DNA of 64,000 bases, from the NCBI GenBank assembly GCA_944321765.1, contig CALUMQ010000001.1, positions 238,724-302,723 of the forward strand. Reading direction: 5' to 3'. The position numbers and the translations under genes were made by a program. Origin of the DNA: an uncultured Alistipes sp. Its GTDB lineage: Bacteria; Bacteroidota; Bacteroidia; Bacteroidales; Rikenellaceae. The number at the start of each line of letters is the position of its first letter. Positions within the stretch are counted from its first letter, which is position 1. Positions 52,385 to 61,997 of the stretch are shown here, one piece after another. The notes beneath the pieces were generated by a model. The model searched no databases. It saw nothing but the letters and a program-made list of their open reading frames with translations, and was not told the DNA's origin.

Positions 52385-52438
52385 GCGGAATACAACCCCC
52401 GAAATCGTAAAACTTAACTAAACTAAAAAATATCTGTT

Positions 52439-53125
<687 letters not shown>

Positions 53126-53146
53126 CCCCCTCCCGGCGCATCGAAT

Positions 53147-53184
53147 GAAACGCCCCGTGACGGATACTCGTCACGGGGCGTTTC
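53147..53184. terminator. Bidirectional terminator between exporter and RND operons
   Basis: A perfect 16-base stem (53147-53162 and 53169-53184) with A before and T after, 22 bases past the ATPase stop. Confidence 0.88.
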
Positions 53185-53356
53185 GTTGCGTGTTGCCCGA
53201 CGTTTTGCCGGCTGCGGGGAGGGCCTGCCGGGCGGCTCAGGTTATTGCGTGGCGTGGCCGCGGGGTAGAGGGAACGGGGCTGCTGGATGGCAGGGTAGCG
53301 GGGCGGTGTTGTGCGACGGAGCGACAGGGGCCGTTTTCCGCCTGCGCCGGGCGCCG

Positions 53357-54136
53357 TCACGAGCCCGAGAACCAGTTCTTGAAGTCGTTGACGCGGAGCT
53401 TGCTGACCAGAATCTTGCCGTCGGTCGGCACCTTGAGGTTGATGGCCAGCCGGTTGTTGAACCACAGGTCGATGTCCTGCACGGCGCCGCGCGAGATGAG
53501 GTACTGCCGGTTGACGCGGAAGAAGCTCGCCGGGTCGAGGCTGTCGGTCAGCTCGTCGAGCGTGTTGGGAAGCATGTAGCGCTCGCGGTCGCTTACGACG
53601 GCCTTCGTCACCCCGTCGGCGATGCAGAAGTACTGCACCTGCTCGACGGCCAGCGGCAGCAGCTTGTCCCCCTTGCAGGGAATCAGGAAGTGGCTCTTGT
53701 AGTGGCCCTGCCGCTGCAGGCCGCGGATAAGTTCGGCAAGCGACTCGCCCGATGCGGCCGACGCGCCGGCACCGGCTGCGCCGTGCAGCGTCTCCAGCTT
53801 GTCGAGCGCCCGTCGGAGGTCGGCCGCGCCGATGGGCTTGAGCAGGTAGTCGATGCTGTTGACCTTGAAGGCCCGCAGCGCATACTCGTCGTAGGCCGTG
53901 GTGAAGATGACGGGGCTGGCGATGCGCACGTGTTCGAAAATCTCGAAGGCCGAGCCGTCGGCCAGATGGATGTCCATGAAGACGACGTCGGGCGCCGCGT
54001 GGCTCTCGAACCAGGCGACGCTCTCCGTGACGCTGTCCAGCGTGTCGATGACCTCGGTGCTGGGAGCGACCTCCTTCAGAAGGGCCTGCAGGTTGCGCAC
54101 GGCCGCCTTTTCATCCTCAATGATTAACGCTTTCAT
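53357..54136 (-). CDS. LytTR family response regulator
   Basis: A 259-residue regulator: receiver domain with IIEDE, phospho-acceptor Asp55 in VFMDIHL and FTTAYDEYALRAF; a short Ala/Gly-rich linker; and a LytTR DNA-binding domain (HFLIPCKGDKLLPLAVEQVQYFCIADGVTKAVV, then LDPASFFRVNRQYLIS). It overlaps the kinase gene by 20 bases and is the last gene of the RND operon, so it is expressed with the pump and may regulate it. Confidence 0.94.
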   Translation of the reverse strand: MKALIIEDEKAAVRNLQALLKEVAPSTEVIDTLDSVTESVAWFESHAAPDVVFMDIHLADGSAFEIFEHVRIASPVIFTTAYDEYALRAFKVNSIDYLLKPIGAADLRRALDKLETLHGAAGAGASAASGESLAELIRGLQRQGHYKSHFLIPCKGDKLLPLAVEQVQYFCIADGVTKAVVSDRERYMLPNTLDELTDSLDPASFFRVNRQYLISRGAVQDIDLWFNNRLAINLKVPTDGKILVSKLRVNDFKNWFSGS

Positions 54137-55196
54137 GGTTCTTGTCGGGTTGTTGCAGGGGAAGCCTTACGCAGAAGAGCCCCCGGTCGGCCGTAATTCC
54201 TATCTCCTTCTGCCAGAGCAGCAGATAACGCTTGGCCAGATTGTCGAGCCCGATGCCGGGGCCGGCCGGAGCCTGCCGCTTGGGCTGGATGCGGTTCTCG
54301 ACGAGCAGCGTCCGGCCCTCGGTGCGGATGGTGATGGTGAGCGGATTGCGGTTGCTGATTTCGTTGTGCTTGATGGCGTTCTCGACGAGCAGCTGCACCG
54401 ACATGGGCGGCAGCAGCATCCCCCTTGTGGACTCGTCAATCTTCACCTCGAAGCGCAGATTCTCCTCGTAGCGCATCTTCATCAGGTAGATGTAGGCCTC
54501 GGCGAACTGCATCTCCTCGTCCAGCGTCACGCTCTGCCGGTCGTTGTCCTGGAGCGTGTAGCGCAACACGCGCGAGAGCTCCTGCGTGTAGTCGAGCGCC
54601 CGGGCGGGCGACTCGCGAATCAGCGACTGGAGCGTGTTGAGCGAGTTGAAGAGCATGTGGGGGTTGAGCTGCTCCTTGAGCGACTCGAACTGGTGGCGCA
54701 GGCTCTCGGTGCGCAGCTCCTCGTTCTCGACGACGATGCGCTGCTGCCGCACGATGAGGTGGAAGATGTAGTTGCTGCCCGAGACGATGCTCGACATGAT
54801 GAAGTCGCGCAGCGGGTGCAGGTAGTGGTGCACCATGGCGTCGATGGCCGGGATGTCGAACTGGTGGTGGAGCCAGACGAAGAGCTGCCCCAGAAGGTTG
54901 CTCGCCGCCCACGTCAGCAGGAACGAGAGCACCGTCTTCCACCCGGTCACCCGCACCAGCGGCGAGTTGAAGTGGAAGATGAGCGCATTGAAGCCGAAGA
55001 GCAGCAGCAGCGAGATGAAGGTGAAGAGTATCTCGTTGAAGACATCCTTGGGCTCCATCCCCGTGAAGAGCTGCTCCCGTTCGAAGCTGTCCGAGAGCGA
55101 CAGCACCTCGGGAAAGTGTATCAGCACGGCCACCACGGCCGAGACCAGGAGCGTGGAGAGCAGATAGCGGTTCTTGAACGGAACGGAGGCTTTCAT
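54117..55196 (-). CDS. LytS/YehU-like sensor histidine kinase
   Basis: A 359-residue kinase with four predicted helices in residues 10-150, a coiled-coil (about 150-175), the His_kinase (PF06580) motif EQLNPHMLFNSLNTLQSL with His180, and a HATPase domain containing LLVENAIKHNEI and GIGLDNLAKRY. It lies 15 bases after the adaptor gene. It pairs with the overlapping LytTR regulator. No extracytoplasmic sensor domain is seen, so sensing is through the membrane helices. Confidence 0.93.
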   Translation of the reverse strand: MKASVPFKNRYLLSTLLVSAVVAVLIHFPEVLSLSDSFEREQLFTGMEPKDVFNEILFTFISLLLLFGFNALIFHFNSPLVRVTGWKTVLSFLLTWAASNLLGQLFVWLHHQFDIPAIDAMVHHYLHPLRDFIMSSIVSGSNYIFHLIVRQQRIVVENEELRTESLRHQFESLKEQLNPHMLFNSLNTLQSLIRESPARALDYTQELSRVLRYTLQDNDRQSVTLDEEMQFAEAYIYLMKMRYEENLRFEVKIDESTRGMLLPPMSVQLLVENAIKHNEISNRNPLTITIRTEGRTLLVENRIQPKRQAPAGPGIGLDNLAKRYLLLWQKEIGITADRGLFCVRLPLQQPDKNHESVNH

Positions 55197-55211
55197 GGTG
55201 CAAAAATAGCA

Positions 55212-56114
55212 TTATTTCCGCGCGATGCGCGCCATGGCGTACATTCCCGGGCGGAATTGCGGATTCTGCCCCTCGATGCGGACGTAGACGTCAATCGAGC
55301 GGTTCTCGTTGTTGACCTGCTGGCCGACCATGGTGATGACCCCGTGGAAGGTCTCCCCCTCGATGCCGTTGACGCGGAACTCGACCCGGTCGCCCGCCCG
55401 CAGGTTGGCGAGGTCCTTCTCGTAGGCGGTCAGACGCAGCATCATGTCGCTCTTGTTGACAATCTCGCAGAGCGGCTCGCCGACGTCGAAGTGGCGGCCG
55501 ATGTTCATCTTCACGTCGGCCGCATAGCCGCTGATGGGGGCCTTGATGTCGAGGTAGGGAATGATACCTCCGGAGAGCAGACGCGTCGTGTCGACGCCCA
55601 GCAGAGCGAGCTGGGCTGCGGCGGCATCCATGCGGCTCCGCATCGAGAGGTACTCGGCCTTGCTCTGCTGGAAGTGCTTCTGCGACGAGGCCTCCTCGCG
55701 CGCGAGGGTCTGCTGGCGCAGGAACTCGGTGCGCAGAAACTCATACTGCGCATGGCTGTCGAGGTAGGACTGCTGCAGGGCGATGAACTCGGGATTCTCG
55801 AGCGTCGCCAGCACGGTGCCCTGCTTGACGTAGGCGCCGGGCAGCAGCGTGGTGGAGCGAATCGACCCGCCCATGGTCAGCGTCACCGTGGCGCGGCTCT
55901 GGGGCGGGAGGACCAGAATGCCGTTGAAGGTGGGTTCGTTGGGCACCGACGTGGCGCCCGATGCGGCGTCGACCTCGGAGGCGGGCTCTTCGGCCGGGGC
56001 GGCCGCGATGCTGTCGGTAGCGGCGGCTTCGGATGCAGCCGTCGAGGCCGGTGCGGTCGGAGCCGACGAGCAGGCGCAGAGAAGCGCCGCGATGGGAAGA
56101 AGTATCTTTTTCAT
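55212..56114 (-). CDS. RND efflux periplasmic adaptor lipoprotein
   Basis: A 300-residue adaptor with a lipoprotein signal (MKKILLPIAALLCAC, probable lipid Cys15), a low-complexity Ala/Ser/Glu linker (about 16-60), then the lipoyl and barrel domains of the CusB/CzcB type: VTLTMGGSIRSTTLLPGAYVKQGTVLATLENPEF, a helical hairpin (about 108-160), PYLDIKAPISGYAADVKMNIGRHFDVGEPL. No CusB-type metal-binding N-terminal methionines are seen. It lies 12 bases after the RND gene. Confidence 0.9.
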   Translation of the reverse strand: MKKILLPIAALLCACSSAPTAPASTAASEAAATDSIAAAPAEEPASEVDAASGATSVPNEPTFNGILVLPPQSRATVTLTMGGSIRSTTLLPGAYVKQGTVLATLENPEFIALQQSYLDSHAQYEFLRTEFLRQQTLAREEASSQKHFQQSKAEYLSMRSRMDAAAAQLALLGVDTTRLLSGGIIPYLDIKAPISGYAADVKMNIGRHFDVGEPLCEIVNKSDMMLRLTAYEKDLANLRAGDRVEFRVNGIEGETFHGVITMVGQQVNNENRSIDVYVRIEGQNPQFRPGMYAMARIARK

Positions 56115-56126
56115 GACTGGATGTGT

Positions 56127-59100
56127 TTATCGGTAGAGTTCGTATTCGAGTGCGGTGATGTTGTACTGGTTGAGCGTCTCGATGTAGCCGCGGCGGATTT
56201 CGAGCGCCGTATTGAGGCTCATGATGTATTCGGCGATGGTCGTCTCGCTGTTGGCCAGCTGCAGCCGGGCGGCGCGCACGAGCGTCTCGGCCTCGGGAAG
56301 CGCCGATTCGACGTAGTAGCGCAGGCTCTCCTCGTAGCGGCGCAGGTTGGCCTGCAGCTCGGTGATGCGGTTGTCGACGTTGCGCAGGTTGAGCGCCGCA
56401 TCGTTGCGGGCGATGTAGGCGTCGGCCTTGGCCTGGCGGATGCGGCTGCGGCGGGTGTTGAAGAAGATGGGGAACGAGGCGCCGATGACGTAGGCGTTCA
56501 GCCCCTTGTCGGGGAGGATGTTTTGCCGCTGGTATCCGAACGAGAGCTCGGGGAAGAAGCGGCTCTTCTCGACCCGCGTGCGGGCCTCGGCCTCGCGCAC
56601 CTGCGACTGGAAGTAGCTGCGCTGCAGGTCGGCCGAAATCTCCTTCGGCGCATCGAAGCGGGTCAGCAGCGTGTCGGAGGGCATGAGCGGCGCATCGGCA
56701 TAGCAGGCCCACTGGAGCCGTGCGGCGGCGACCTTCTGCTCCTCCTGCGCCTGGAAGAGACGGTTGCGCATCTCGGCGGCCATCGTCGCGGTCATGCTCT
56801 GCTCGAGGCGGGTGATGTCGCCCTGCTGGTAGCGCAGCTCGCTCGTGCGCGAGAGCTCGGCGGCCAGCGCATTCTGGTCGGCGTAGAGGCGGCAGAGCTC
56901 CTGCGTGTAGAGGTAGTAGGACCAGGCGCGCTTGACCTCGGCGACAACCTCGCGCCGCACGAGCTCGCGGTAGTGGCCTCCGGTTTCGGTCTGGCGCCGC
57001 ACGAGCGCATTCTTGTAGAAGGGGGTGAGCAGCGAGCCGAACGACTGCGTGATGCTGATTTCACGGTCGTTGCGCTCCGTGCCGTTGAGCTGTCCGAAGG
57101 AGTAGTCGACCGTCGTCGGGGCCAGCTCCCACGACTCGCCGCGCATGGCGCGGGTCCGTTCGACGGCCGCGTCGGCCGACTTGAGGCGGGGATGGTTTTC
57201 GAGGGCCATCGCAACCGCCTCGTCGAGCGTCACGCGCTGCTGGCTGTGTCCTTCGAGCGGCAGCAGCATCAGTGCGGGGAGCATCAGCACGGGAAGCAGG
57301 CGGCGCAGCAGCAGCGGAGCCGAGCCCACCAGCCTGTAGAATACCGGGACGACGAAGAGCGTGAGCAGCGTCGAGACGAAGAGTCCGCCGATGACGACCG
57401 TTGCCAGCGGGCGCTGCACTTCGGCCCCGGCCGAGGTGGCGACGGCCATGGGCACGAAGCCCAGCGAGGCGACCAGTCCGGTCAGGAAGACGGGGCGCAG
57501 CAGGTGCTGCGTGCCGCGGGCGATGACGCGGCCGGTCGAGAGACGATGTGTGGTGCTCTCTCTCAGAGCATTGAAGTGGTTTATCATCAGAATACCGTTT
57601 AATACAGCTACACCGAAGAGCGCGATGAAGCCCACGCCGGCCGAGATGCTGAAGGGCAGGCCGCGCAGCCACAGCGCCAGAATGCCGCCGATAATCGAGA
57701 GCGGAACCGTCGAGAAGACCACCAGCGAGTAGGTCACGCTCTTGAAGGCGAAGAAGAGCAGCAGCAGGATGAGCATCAGCGCCACGGGAATCACGACCAG
57801 CAGCGTGCGGATGGCGTTCTGGAGGTTCTCGAACTGACCGCCGTACTCGAAGTAGTAGCCCGGCTTGAGCGTGACGTGCTGTTCGAGCGTCTGGCGGATG
57901 GACTCGACGACCTGCTGGATGTCGGCGTCGCGGACGTTCACGCCGATGACCACGCGCCGCTTGGTGGCGTCGCGGTTAATCTGCAGCGGGCCGTTCACCA
58001 GGTCGATGGTGGCCACCTCGCTCACCGGAATCTGAATCCCCTCGGAGGTGCGGATGAAGAGCCGGTCGAGGTTCAGGTCGGCCACCTTGCGCTGGTCGAG
58101 GCGTACGACCAGGTCGAAGCGGCGCTCGTTCTCGAAGACCGTACCGGCCGTCTCGCCGGCGTAGGCCGAGCGGATGATGCTGTTGAGCTCCTCGATGTTG
58201 ATGCCGTAGCGGGCAATCTTGGCACGGTTGTACTTCACTACGAGCTGCGGCAGACCCATCGCCTGCTCGACCAGCACGTCCGAAGCTCCGGGCACCTGCT
58301 CGACGTAGCGGGCCGCCTCGCGCGCCTTGTCGTAGAGCTCGGCCATGTCCTCGCCGTAGAGCTTGATGGCGATGTCGGCCTTGGCGCCCGTCATCAGCTC
58401 GTTGAAGCGCAGCTGGATGGGCTGGCTGAAGTTGAACTCCACGTCGGGAATCGTATCGAGCGCCGCCTTCATCTTCTCGACCAGTTCGGCGCGCGACGAG
58501 GCGCTGGTCCACTCCTCGAAGGGCTTCATGACAATCATCACGTCGGCATCCTCGACGGCCATGGGGTCGGTCGGCACCTCGGCCGTACCGATTTTGGCCA
58601 CGACGTGTTTGATTTCGGGGAAGTTCTCCATCAGAATCTTCTCGGCCTGCTCCGAGACGGCGATGCTGCGCGTGAGCGAGCTTCCGGCCGGCAGGGTCAT
58701 CTGCATGGCGAAGTCACCCTCGTCGAGCGTGGGGATGAACTCCGCACCGAGCCGCGTGAAGAGCATGAGGCTGCCGATGAAGGCCGCCACGGCCACGGCG
58801 ACGGTCCCCCAGCTGAAGCGCAGGCAGAAGGCCAGGCAGCGCTGGTAGATGCGGTTGAGCCAGGCGAAGAAGCGGTCGGCGAAGGTCGGACGGTCGCTGA
58901 TGCGGCGCCGCAGTACGAGCGACGACATCATCGGCACGTAGGTCAGCGAGAGCAGCAGCGCTCCTATGATGCAGAATACGAGCGTCTTGGCCATCGGGGT
59001 GAAGTACTTGCCCTCGATGCCCGTCAGCGTGAGAATCGGGAAGAAGACGATGAGGATGATGATGACGGCGAAGGTGGCCGAGCGGACCACGTTGCCGGCA

Positions 59101-60422
59101 CCGGCGATGATTTGCTCGTCCATCTCGCGGCGGGAGAGCGTGCGGCCGAGGTTCTGCCGCACGAAGAGGTGGGCGAGGATTCCCTCGACGATGACGATGG
59201 AGCCGTCGACGACAATACCGAAGTCGATGGCGCCCAGACTCATCAGGTTGGCCGAGACGCCGAATATGTGCATGAGGATGAATGTGAAGAGCATAGCCAG
59301 CGGGATGACCGAGGCGACAATCAGGCCGGCGCGGACGTTGCCCAGGAAGAGCATCAGCACGATGAAGACGATGATGGCCCCCTCGATGAGGTTGCGAATC
59401 ACGGTCGAGATGTTGCGGTTGACCAGCTCCGAGCGGTTCAGATAGGGGTTGATGGTGACCCCTTCGGGCAGCATCTTCTGGATTTTCTCCACGCGCAACT
59501 CCAACTCGCGGGTGACCACGTTGGCGTTGGCCCCCTTGAGCATCATGGCGATGCCGCCGACACACTCGCCCTTGCCGTCGCGCGTCATGGCGCCGAAGCG
59601 CTTGGCCGAGCCGAACTTCACGGTGCCCACGTCGCTCACGTGAATCGGGATGCCGCCGCGGTTGGCCACCACGATGCGGCGGATGTCGTCGAGCGACGAA
59701 ATCATACCCTCGGAGCGGATGTAGTAGGCGCGGTTGACCTTCTCGATGTAGCTGCCGCCCGTGTTTTCGTTGTTGCGGCTCAGCGCCTCGAAGACGTCGC
59801 CGATGGTGATGTTGAGCGAGTAGAGGGCGTCGGGGTCGACGGCCACCTCATACTGCTTGAGGTAGCCTCCGAAGCTGTTGATTTCGACGATTCCCGGGAT
59901 GCCCGACAGCTGGCGCTTGACAATCCAGTCCTGGATGGTGCGCAACTCCATGGCGTCGTAGCGCTTCTCGTAGCCCGGCTCGACGTCGAGCGTATACTGG
60001 TAGATTTCGCCCAGACCCGTGGTGATGGGCATCATCTCGGGGGTGCCCAGCTCGGGGGGAATCTCTCCGGCGACGGTCTGTATCTGTTCGTTGATGAGCT
60101 GCCGGGCGTCGAGAATCGGCACGCTCTCCTTGAAGACCACCGTGACGACCGACAGACCGAAGCGCGACACGGAGCGAATCTCCTGGACGTTCATGATGTT
60201 GCTCATCGCCACCTCGATGGGGAAGGTGATGAGCTGCTCGACCTCCTGCGGAGCGAGCGTGGGGGAGACGGTCACAATCTGCACCTGGTTGTTGGTGATG
60301 TCCGGCACGGCGTCGACCGGAAGCGTCATCATCGAATAGATTCCTCCCGCCAGCAGGAAGAGGGTGGTCAATCCGACGAAGAGTTTTTTCGTGACCGCAA
60401 AGCGGACGATGGATTGGAACAT
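56127..60422 (-). CDS. CusA/CzcA-type RND efflux pump fused to a TolC-like domain
   Basis: A 1431-residue fusion. Residues 1 to about 1035 form a heavy-metal-type (HME) RND permease: 12 helices, two porter domains, and the helix-4 signature MSLGAIDFGIVVDGSIVIVEG. After helix 12 (LLTLFVVPVFYRLVG) comes a hydrophobic stretch that looks like a signal peptide (LLLRRLLPVLMLPALMLLPLEGHSQ, about 1033-1056), then a TolC-like channel of about 375 residues starting RVTLDEAVAMALENHPRLK. Fusions of this kind occur in Bacteroidota. The substrate is probably a metal ion but is not determined. ATG 60422 is used; the upstream frame is GC-rich noncoding. Confidence 0.93.
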   Translation of the reverse strand: MFQSIVRFAVTKKLFVGLTTLFLLAGGIYSMMTLPVDAVPDITNNQVQIVTVSPTLAPQEVEQLITFPIEVAMSNIMNVQEIRSVSRFGLSVVTVVFKESVPILDARQLINEQIQTVAGEIPPELGTPEMMPITTGLGEIYQYTLDVEPGYEKRYDAMELRTIQDWIVKRQLSGIPGIVEINSFGGYLKQYEVAVDPDALYSLNITIGDVFEALSRNNENTGGSYIEKVNRAYYIRSEGMISSLDDIRRIVVANRGGIPIHVSDVGTVKFGSAKRFGAMTRDGKGECVGGIAMMLKGANANVVTRELELRVEKIQKMLPEGVTINPYLNRSELVNRNISTVIRNLIEGAIIVFIVLMLFLGNVRAGLIVASVIPLAMLFTFILMHIFGVSANLMSLGAIDFGIVVDGSIVIVEGILAHLFVRQNLGRTLSRREMDEQIIAGAGNVVRSATFAVIIILIVFFPILTLTGIEGKYFTPMAKTLVFCIIGALLLSLTYVPMMSSLVLRRRISDRPTFADRFFAWLNRIYQRCLAFCLRFSWGTVAVAVAAFIGSLMLFTRLGAEFIPTLDEGDFAMQMTLPAGSSLTRSIAVSEQAEKILMENFPEIKHVVAKIGTAEVPTDPMAVEDADVMIVMKPFEEWTSASSRAELVEKMKAALDTIPDVEFNFSQPIQLRFNELMTGAKADIAIKLYGEDMAELYDKAREAARYVEQVPGASDVLVEQAMGLPQLVVKYNRAKIARYGINIEELNSIIRSAYAGETAGTVFENERRFDLVVRLDQRKVADLNLDRLFIRTSEGIQIPVSEVATIDLVNGPLQINRDATKRRVVIGVNVRDADIQQVVESIRQTLEQHVTLKPGYYFEYGGQFENLQNAIRTLLVVIPVALMLILLLLFFAFKSVTYSLVVFSTVPLSIIGGILALWLRGLPFSISAGVGFIALFGVAVLNGILMINHFNALRESTTHRLSTGRVIARGTQHLLRPVFLTGLVASLGFVPMAVATSAGAEVQRPLATVVIGGLFVSTLLTLFVVPVFYRLVGSAPLLLRRLLPVLMLPALMLLPLEGHSQQRVTLDEAVAMALENHPRLKSADAAVERTRAMRGESWELAPTTVDYSFGQLNGTERNDREISITQSFGSLLTPFYKNALVRRQTETGGHYRELVRREVVAEVKRAWSYYLYTQELCRLYADQNALAAELSRTSELRYQQGDITRLEQSMTATMAAEMRNRLFQAQEEQKVAAARLQWACYADAPLMPSDTLLTRFDAPKEISADLQRSYFQSQVREAEARTRVEKSRFFPELSFGYQRQNILPDKGLNAYVIGASFPIFFNTRRSRIRQAKADAYIARNDAALNLRNVDNRITELQANLRRYEESLRYYVESALPEAETLVRAARLQLANSETTIAEYIMSLNTALEIRRGYIETLNQYNITALEYELYR

Positions 60423-60442
60423 GGTATGCGAAGATTGATAGT

Positions 60443-60473
60443 TTTTTGTACAGTTTTTAACGGTACAAAAATA
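60443..60473 (-). promoter_or_regulatory. RND operon promoter with overlapping dyad
   Basis: Minus-strand TATTTTTG (60473-60466) is the -7 box. A 9-base dyad, TTTTTGTAC (60443-60451) and GTACAAAAA (60463-60471), spans the box and the expected start site, as an operator would. Confidence 0.5.
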
Positions 60474-60897
60474 GCGCGGGCGCCGCGGCCCCGGGATGAG
60501 AATCCTCCGAACTCGCCTTTTCGGGGGATGAACGGTCCGTATGGCGGTCTGAACGGCATACGGCGCCCTCTCTTCCGCCGAGGCGCGCTTCCGGGCCGCC
60601 ATCCTCCCCGCTCCCGGGCCGCCGGGCATCATCCCGCCGTCATTTTTTCCGCTTCCGGGACGCCGGGGCACGCGGAGCTCCGGCCGGACGACCCTTCCGC
60701 TGCCGGCGCCGGGGACAAAAAAATCCCGGGCTCATCACAAGCCCGGGATTGTCCCGATGGGGTTGCCGTGCGGTACGCTTCGCTGCGTCTGTTGTGCGGG
60801 TCCGGAGCGGAGCTCTCCGCTGCTCCCGTTGCGCGGGACCGAAGCGCAGCGCCCTCCCCGTCTCAGACGCGACTGCGGAGCGGCCGCAGCGTGCGGC
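60474..60897. other. GC-rich region without recognised gene
   Basis: About 420 bases, very GC-rich, with no convincing reading frame on either strand. It holds a terminator hairpin near 60722-60750 for the reductase gene; nothing else is recognised. Confidence 0.5.
60722..60750 (-). terminator. Terminator after the flavoprotein gene
   Basis: An 11-base stem (60722-60732 and 60740-60750) around CCCGGG; on the minus strand it is followed by a run of seven T. Confidence 0.8.
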
Positions 60898-61437
60898 TCA
60901 GAAGCGCTCGGCCAGAGCGGCAGCCTGCCGGCAGCCCTCCGTGCGGTCGATGTCGCCCTCGTTCAGCACGCCGGGGATGAGCACCTGGCCGACCATCTCC
61001 CACTTGAGCAGGGCGGCCGTGCGCTCCATGGGCACCCGTACGCCGTCGAGCACCGTCATATCCTCCTCCTCGCAGCAGGCAATCAGCGCGCACTTCTTGC
61101 CAGCATACGCCTTGCCGCCCACCACCAGTGAGAAGAGGCGGTCGATGACCCCCTTGATTTGCGCCGGAATCGAGTACCAGTAGACCGGCATGGTGAATAC
61201 GACGGCCTCCGACTCGAGAATGGCCGGCGCGATGCGGTTGAAATCGTCGTCGAACGAGCAGGCTTTGCCCGTCTTGTAGCACGTCATGCAGGCGTGGCAG
61301 CCGCCAATCTTCAGAAAGGCGGCGTCGAACCGCTCGATGGTGTGGCCGCGCTGCTCCGCAGCCCGGATGAATGCCTCCGTCATGGCAAAGCTGTTGCCCT
61401 TGCGGCGGGGGCTGCCCGTAATGACCGTAATCTTCAT
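60898..61437 (-). CDS. Flavodoxin-fold NAD(P)H-dependent reductase, Fe-S-flavoprotein-like
   Basis: A 179-residue flavoprotein: FMN loop TGSPRRKGNSFAMTEAFI, a compact Cys cluster CHACMTCYKTGKAC like that of iron-sulfur flavoproteins, and the second FMN segment MPVYWYSIPAQIKGVIDRLF. Later cysteines (CCEEED) may also matter. It probably reduces quinones, nitro compounds or other small electrophiles. It lies 16 bases after the NTF2-like gene and is probably controlled by the divergent HxlR regulator. Confidence 0.85.
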   Translation of the reverse strand: MKITVITGSPRRKGNSFAMTEAFIRAAEQRGHTIERFDAAFLKIGGCHACMTCYKTGKACSFDDDFNRIAPAILESEAVVFTMPVYWYSIPAQIKGVIDRLFSLVVGGKAYAGKKCALIACCEEEDMTVLDGVRVPMERTAALLKWEMVGQVLIPGVLNEGDIDRTEGCRQAAALAERF

Positions 61438-61453
61438 GGTGGTATCTCCCTTG

Positions 61454-61837
61454 TTATTTTTTAATGGTATCGGAATTCTGGTTGTAGGCCTTTGCGACGC
61501 AGCGCCACCGGCCATCCATCTTCATCATCAGCAGATAGTCGGTGAAGTCGATGCGGCCGCCCCACCGCTCCTCGAGCACGCGGACGACGGCCAGCGTCTC
61601 CTCGACGTCGAGGACATCGACGCGCGCCCGGAACTCCTGACCGGCAGCGACCGTGTCGACGTTGTGGTAGAACTGCTCGATGCTGCCGTGCTCGAGGCGG
61701 CCGTCCAGATAGCCGAACAGCACGGCCTCGTCGATGAACAGCTCGCGGGCCGGCGTGCTGTCGCCCTCGGCCACGCTCCTGACGAACTTCATGGCCGCCT
61801 GCTCGACGGCCTTGTACTCTTCGATGCTTGCTCTCAT
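61454..61837 (-). CDS. NTF2-like (lumazine-binding/SnoaL-type) protein
   Basis: A 127-residue protein of the NTF2-like fold: N-terminal helix SIEEYKAVEQAAMKFVRSVAEGD, the LFIDEAVLFGYLDGRL turn, IEQFYHNVDTV, and strands ending YLLMMKMDGRWRCVAKAYNQ. It matches the putative lumazine-binding group (PF12893). Enzymatic role unknown. It is first in a two-gene operon with the reductase and starts about 28 bases after a predicted start site. Confidence 0.78.
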   Translation of the reverse strand: MRASIEEYKAVEQAAMKFVRSVAEGDSTPARELFIDEAVLFGYLDGRLEHGSIEQFYHNVDTVAAGQEFRARVDVLDVEETLAVVRVLEERWGGRIDFTDYLLMMKMDGRWRCVAKAYNQNSDTIKK

Positions 61838-61871
61838 ACGCTTGGTGTTTTAGGGGTTTTTCGTTCAACCG

Positions 61872-61902
61872 CAAAATTACGACGCGCCGTGCGGCTGCGC
61901 AA
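61872..61902 (-). promoter_or_regulatory. Promoter of the NTF2-like/reductase operon
   Basis: Minus-strand TTG (61902-61900), 20 bases, TAATTTTG (61879-61872). The upstream repeat TACCGAAAA (61904-61912) touches the -33 box. Confidence 0.65.
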
Positions 61903-61903
61903 G

Positions 61904-61942
61904 TACCGAAAAATGATTCTCGTACCGAAAATTTTTTCGGTA
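61904..61942. promoter_or_regulatory. Probable HxlR operator: TACCGAAAA repeats
   Basis: TACCGAAAA occurs at 61904-61912 and again at 61923-61931, where it forms a perfect palindrome with TTTTCGGTA (61934-61942; two-base centre). The sites lie between the two divergent promoters, so one bound regulator could control both. Confidence 0.65.
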
Positions 61943-61967
61943 TACCCCTCTTTTCGGGGGTTATCCC

Positions 61968-61975
61968 TATCTTTG
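61968..61975 (+). promoter_or_regulatory. -7 box of the HxlR gene
   Basis: TATCTTTG, 22 bases before ATG 61998 and 25 bases after the palindrome. Confidence 0.55.
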
Positions 61976-61997
61976 TGTGACCAAACCCATCCGCACC

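Noticed and set aside
53898-57602. A 1234-residue plus-strand frame opposite the LytTR, LytS, adaptor and RND genes
   Set aside because: It crosses four well-supported genes and is rich in His, Arg and Val as expected for antisense of GC-rich genes.
57876-60980. A 1034-residue plus-strand frame opposite the RND gene
   Set aside because: Antisense shadow; the RND helices and signature motifs are on the minus strand.
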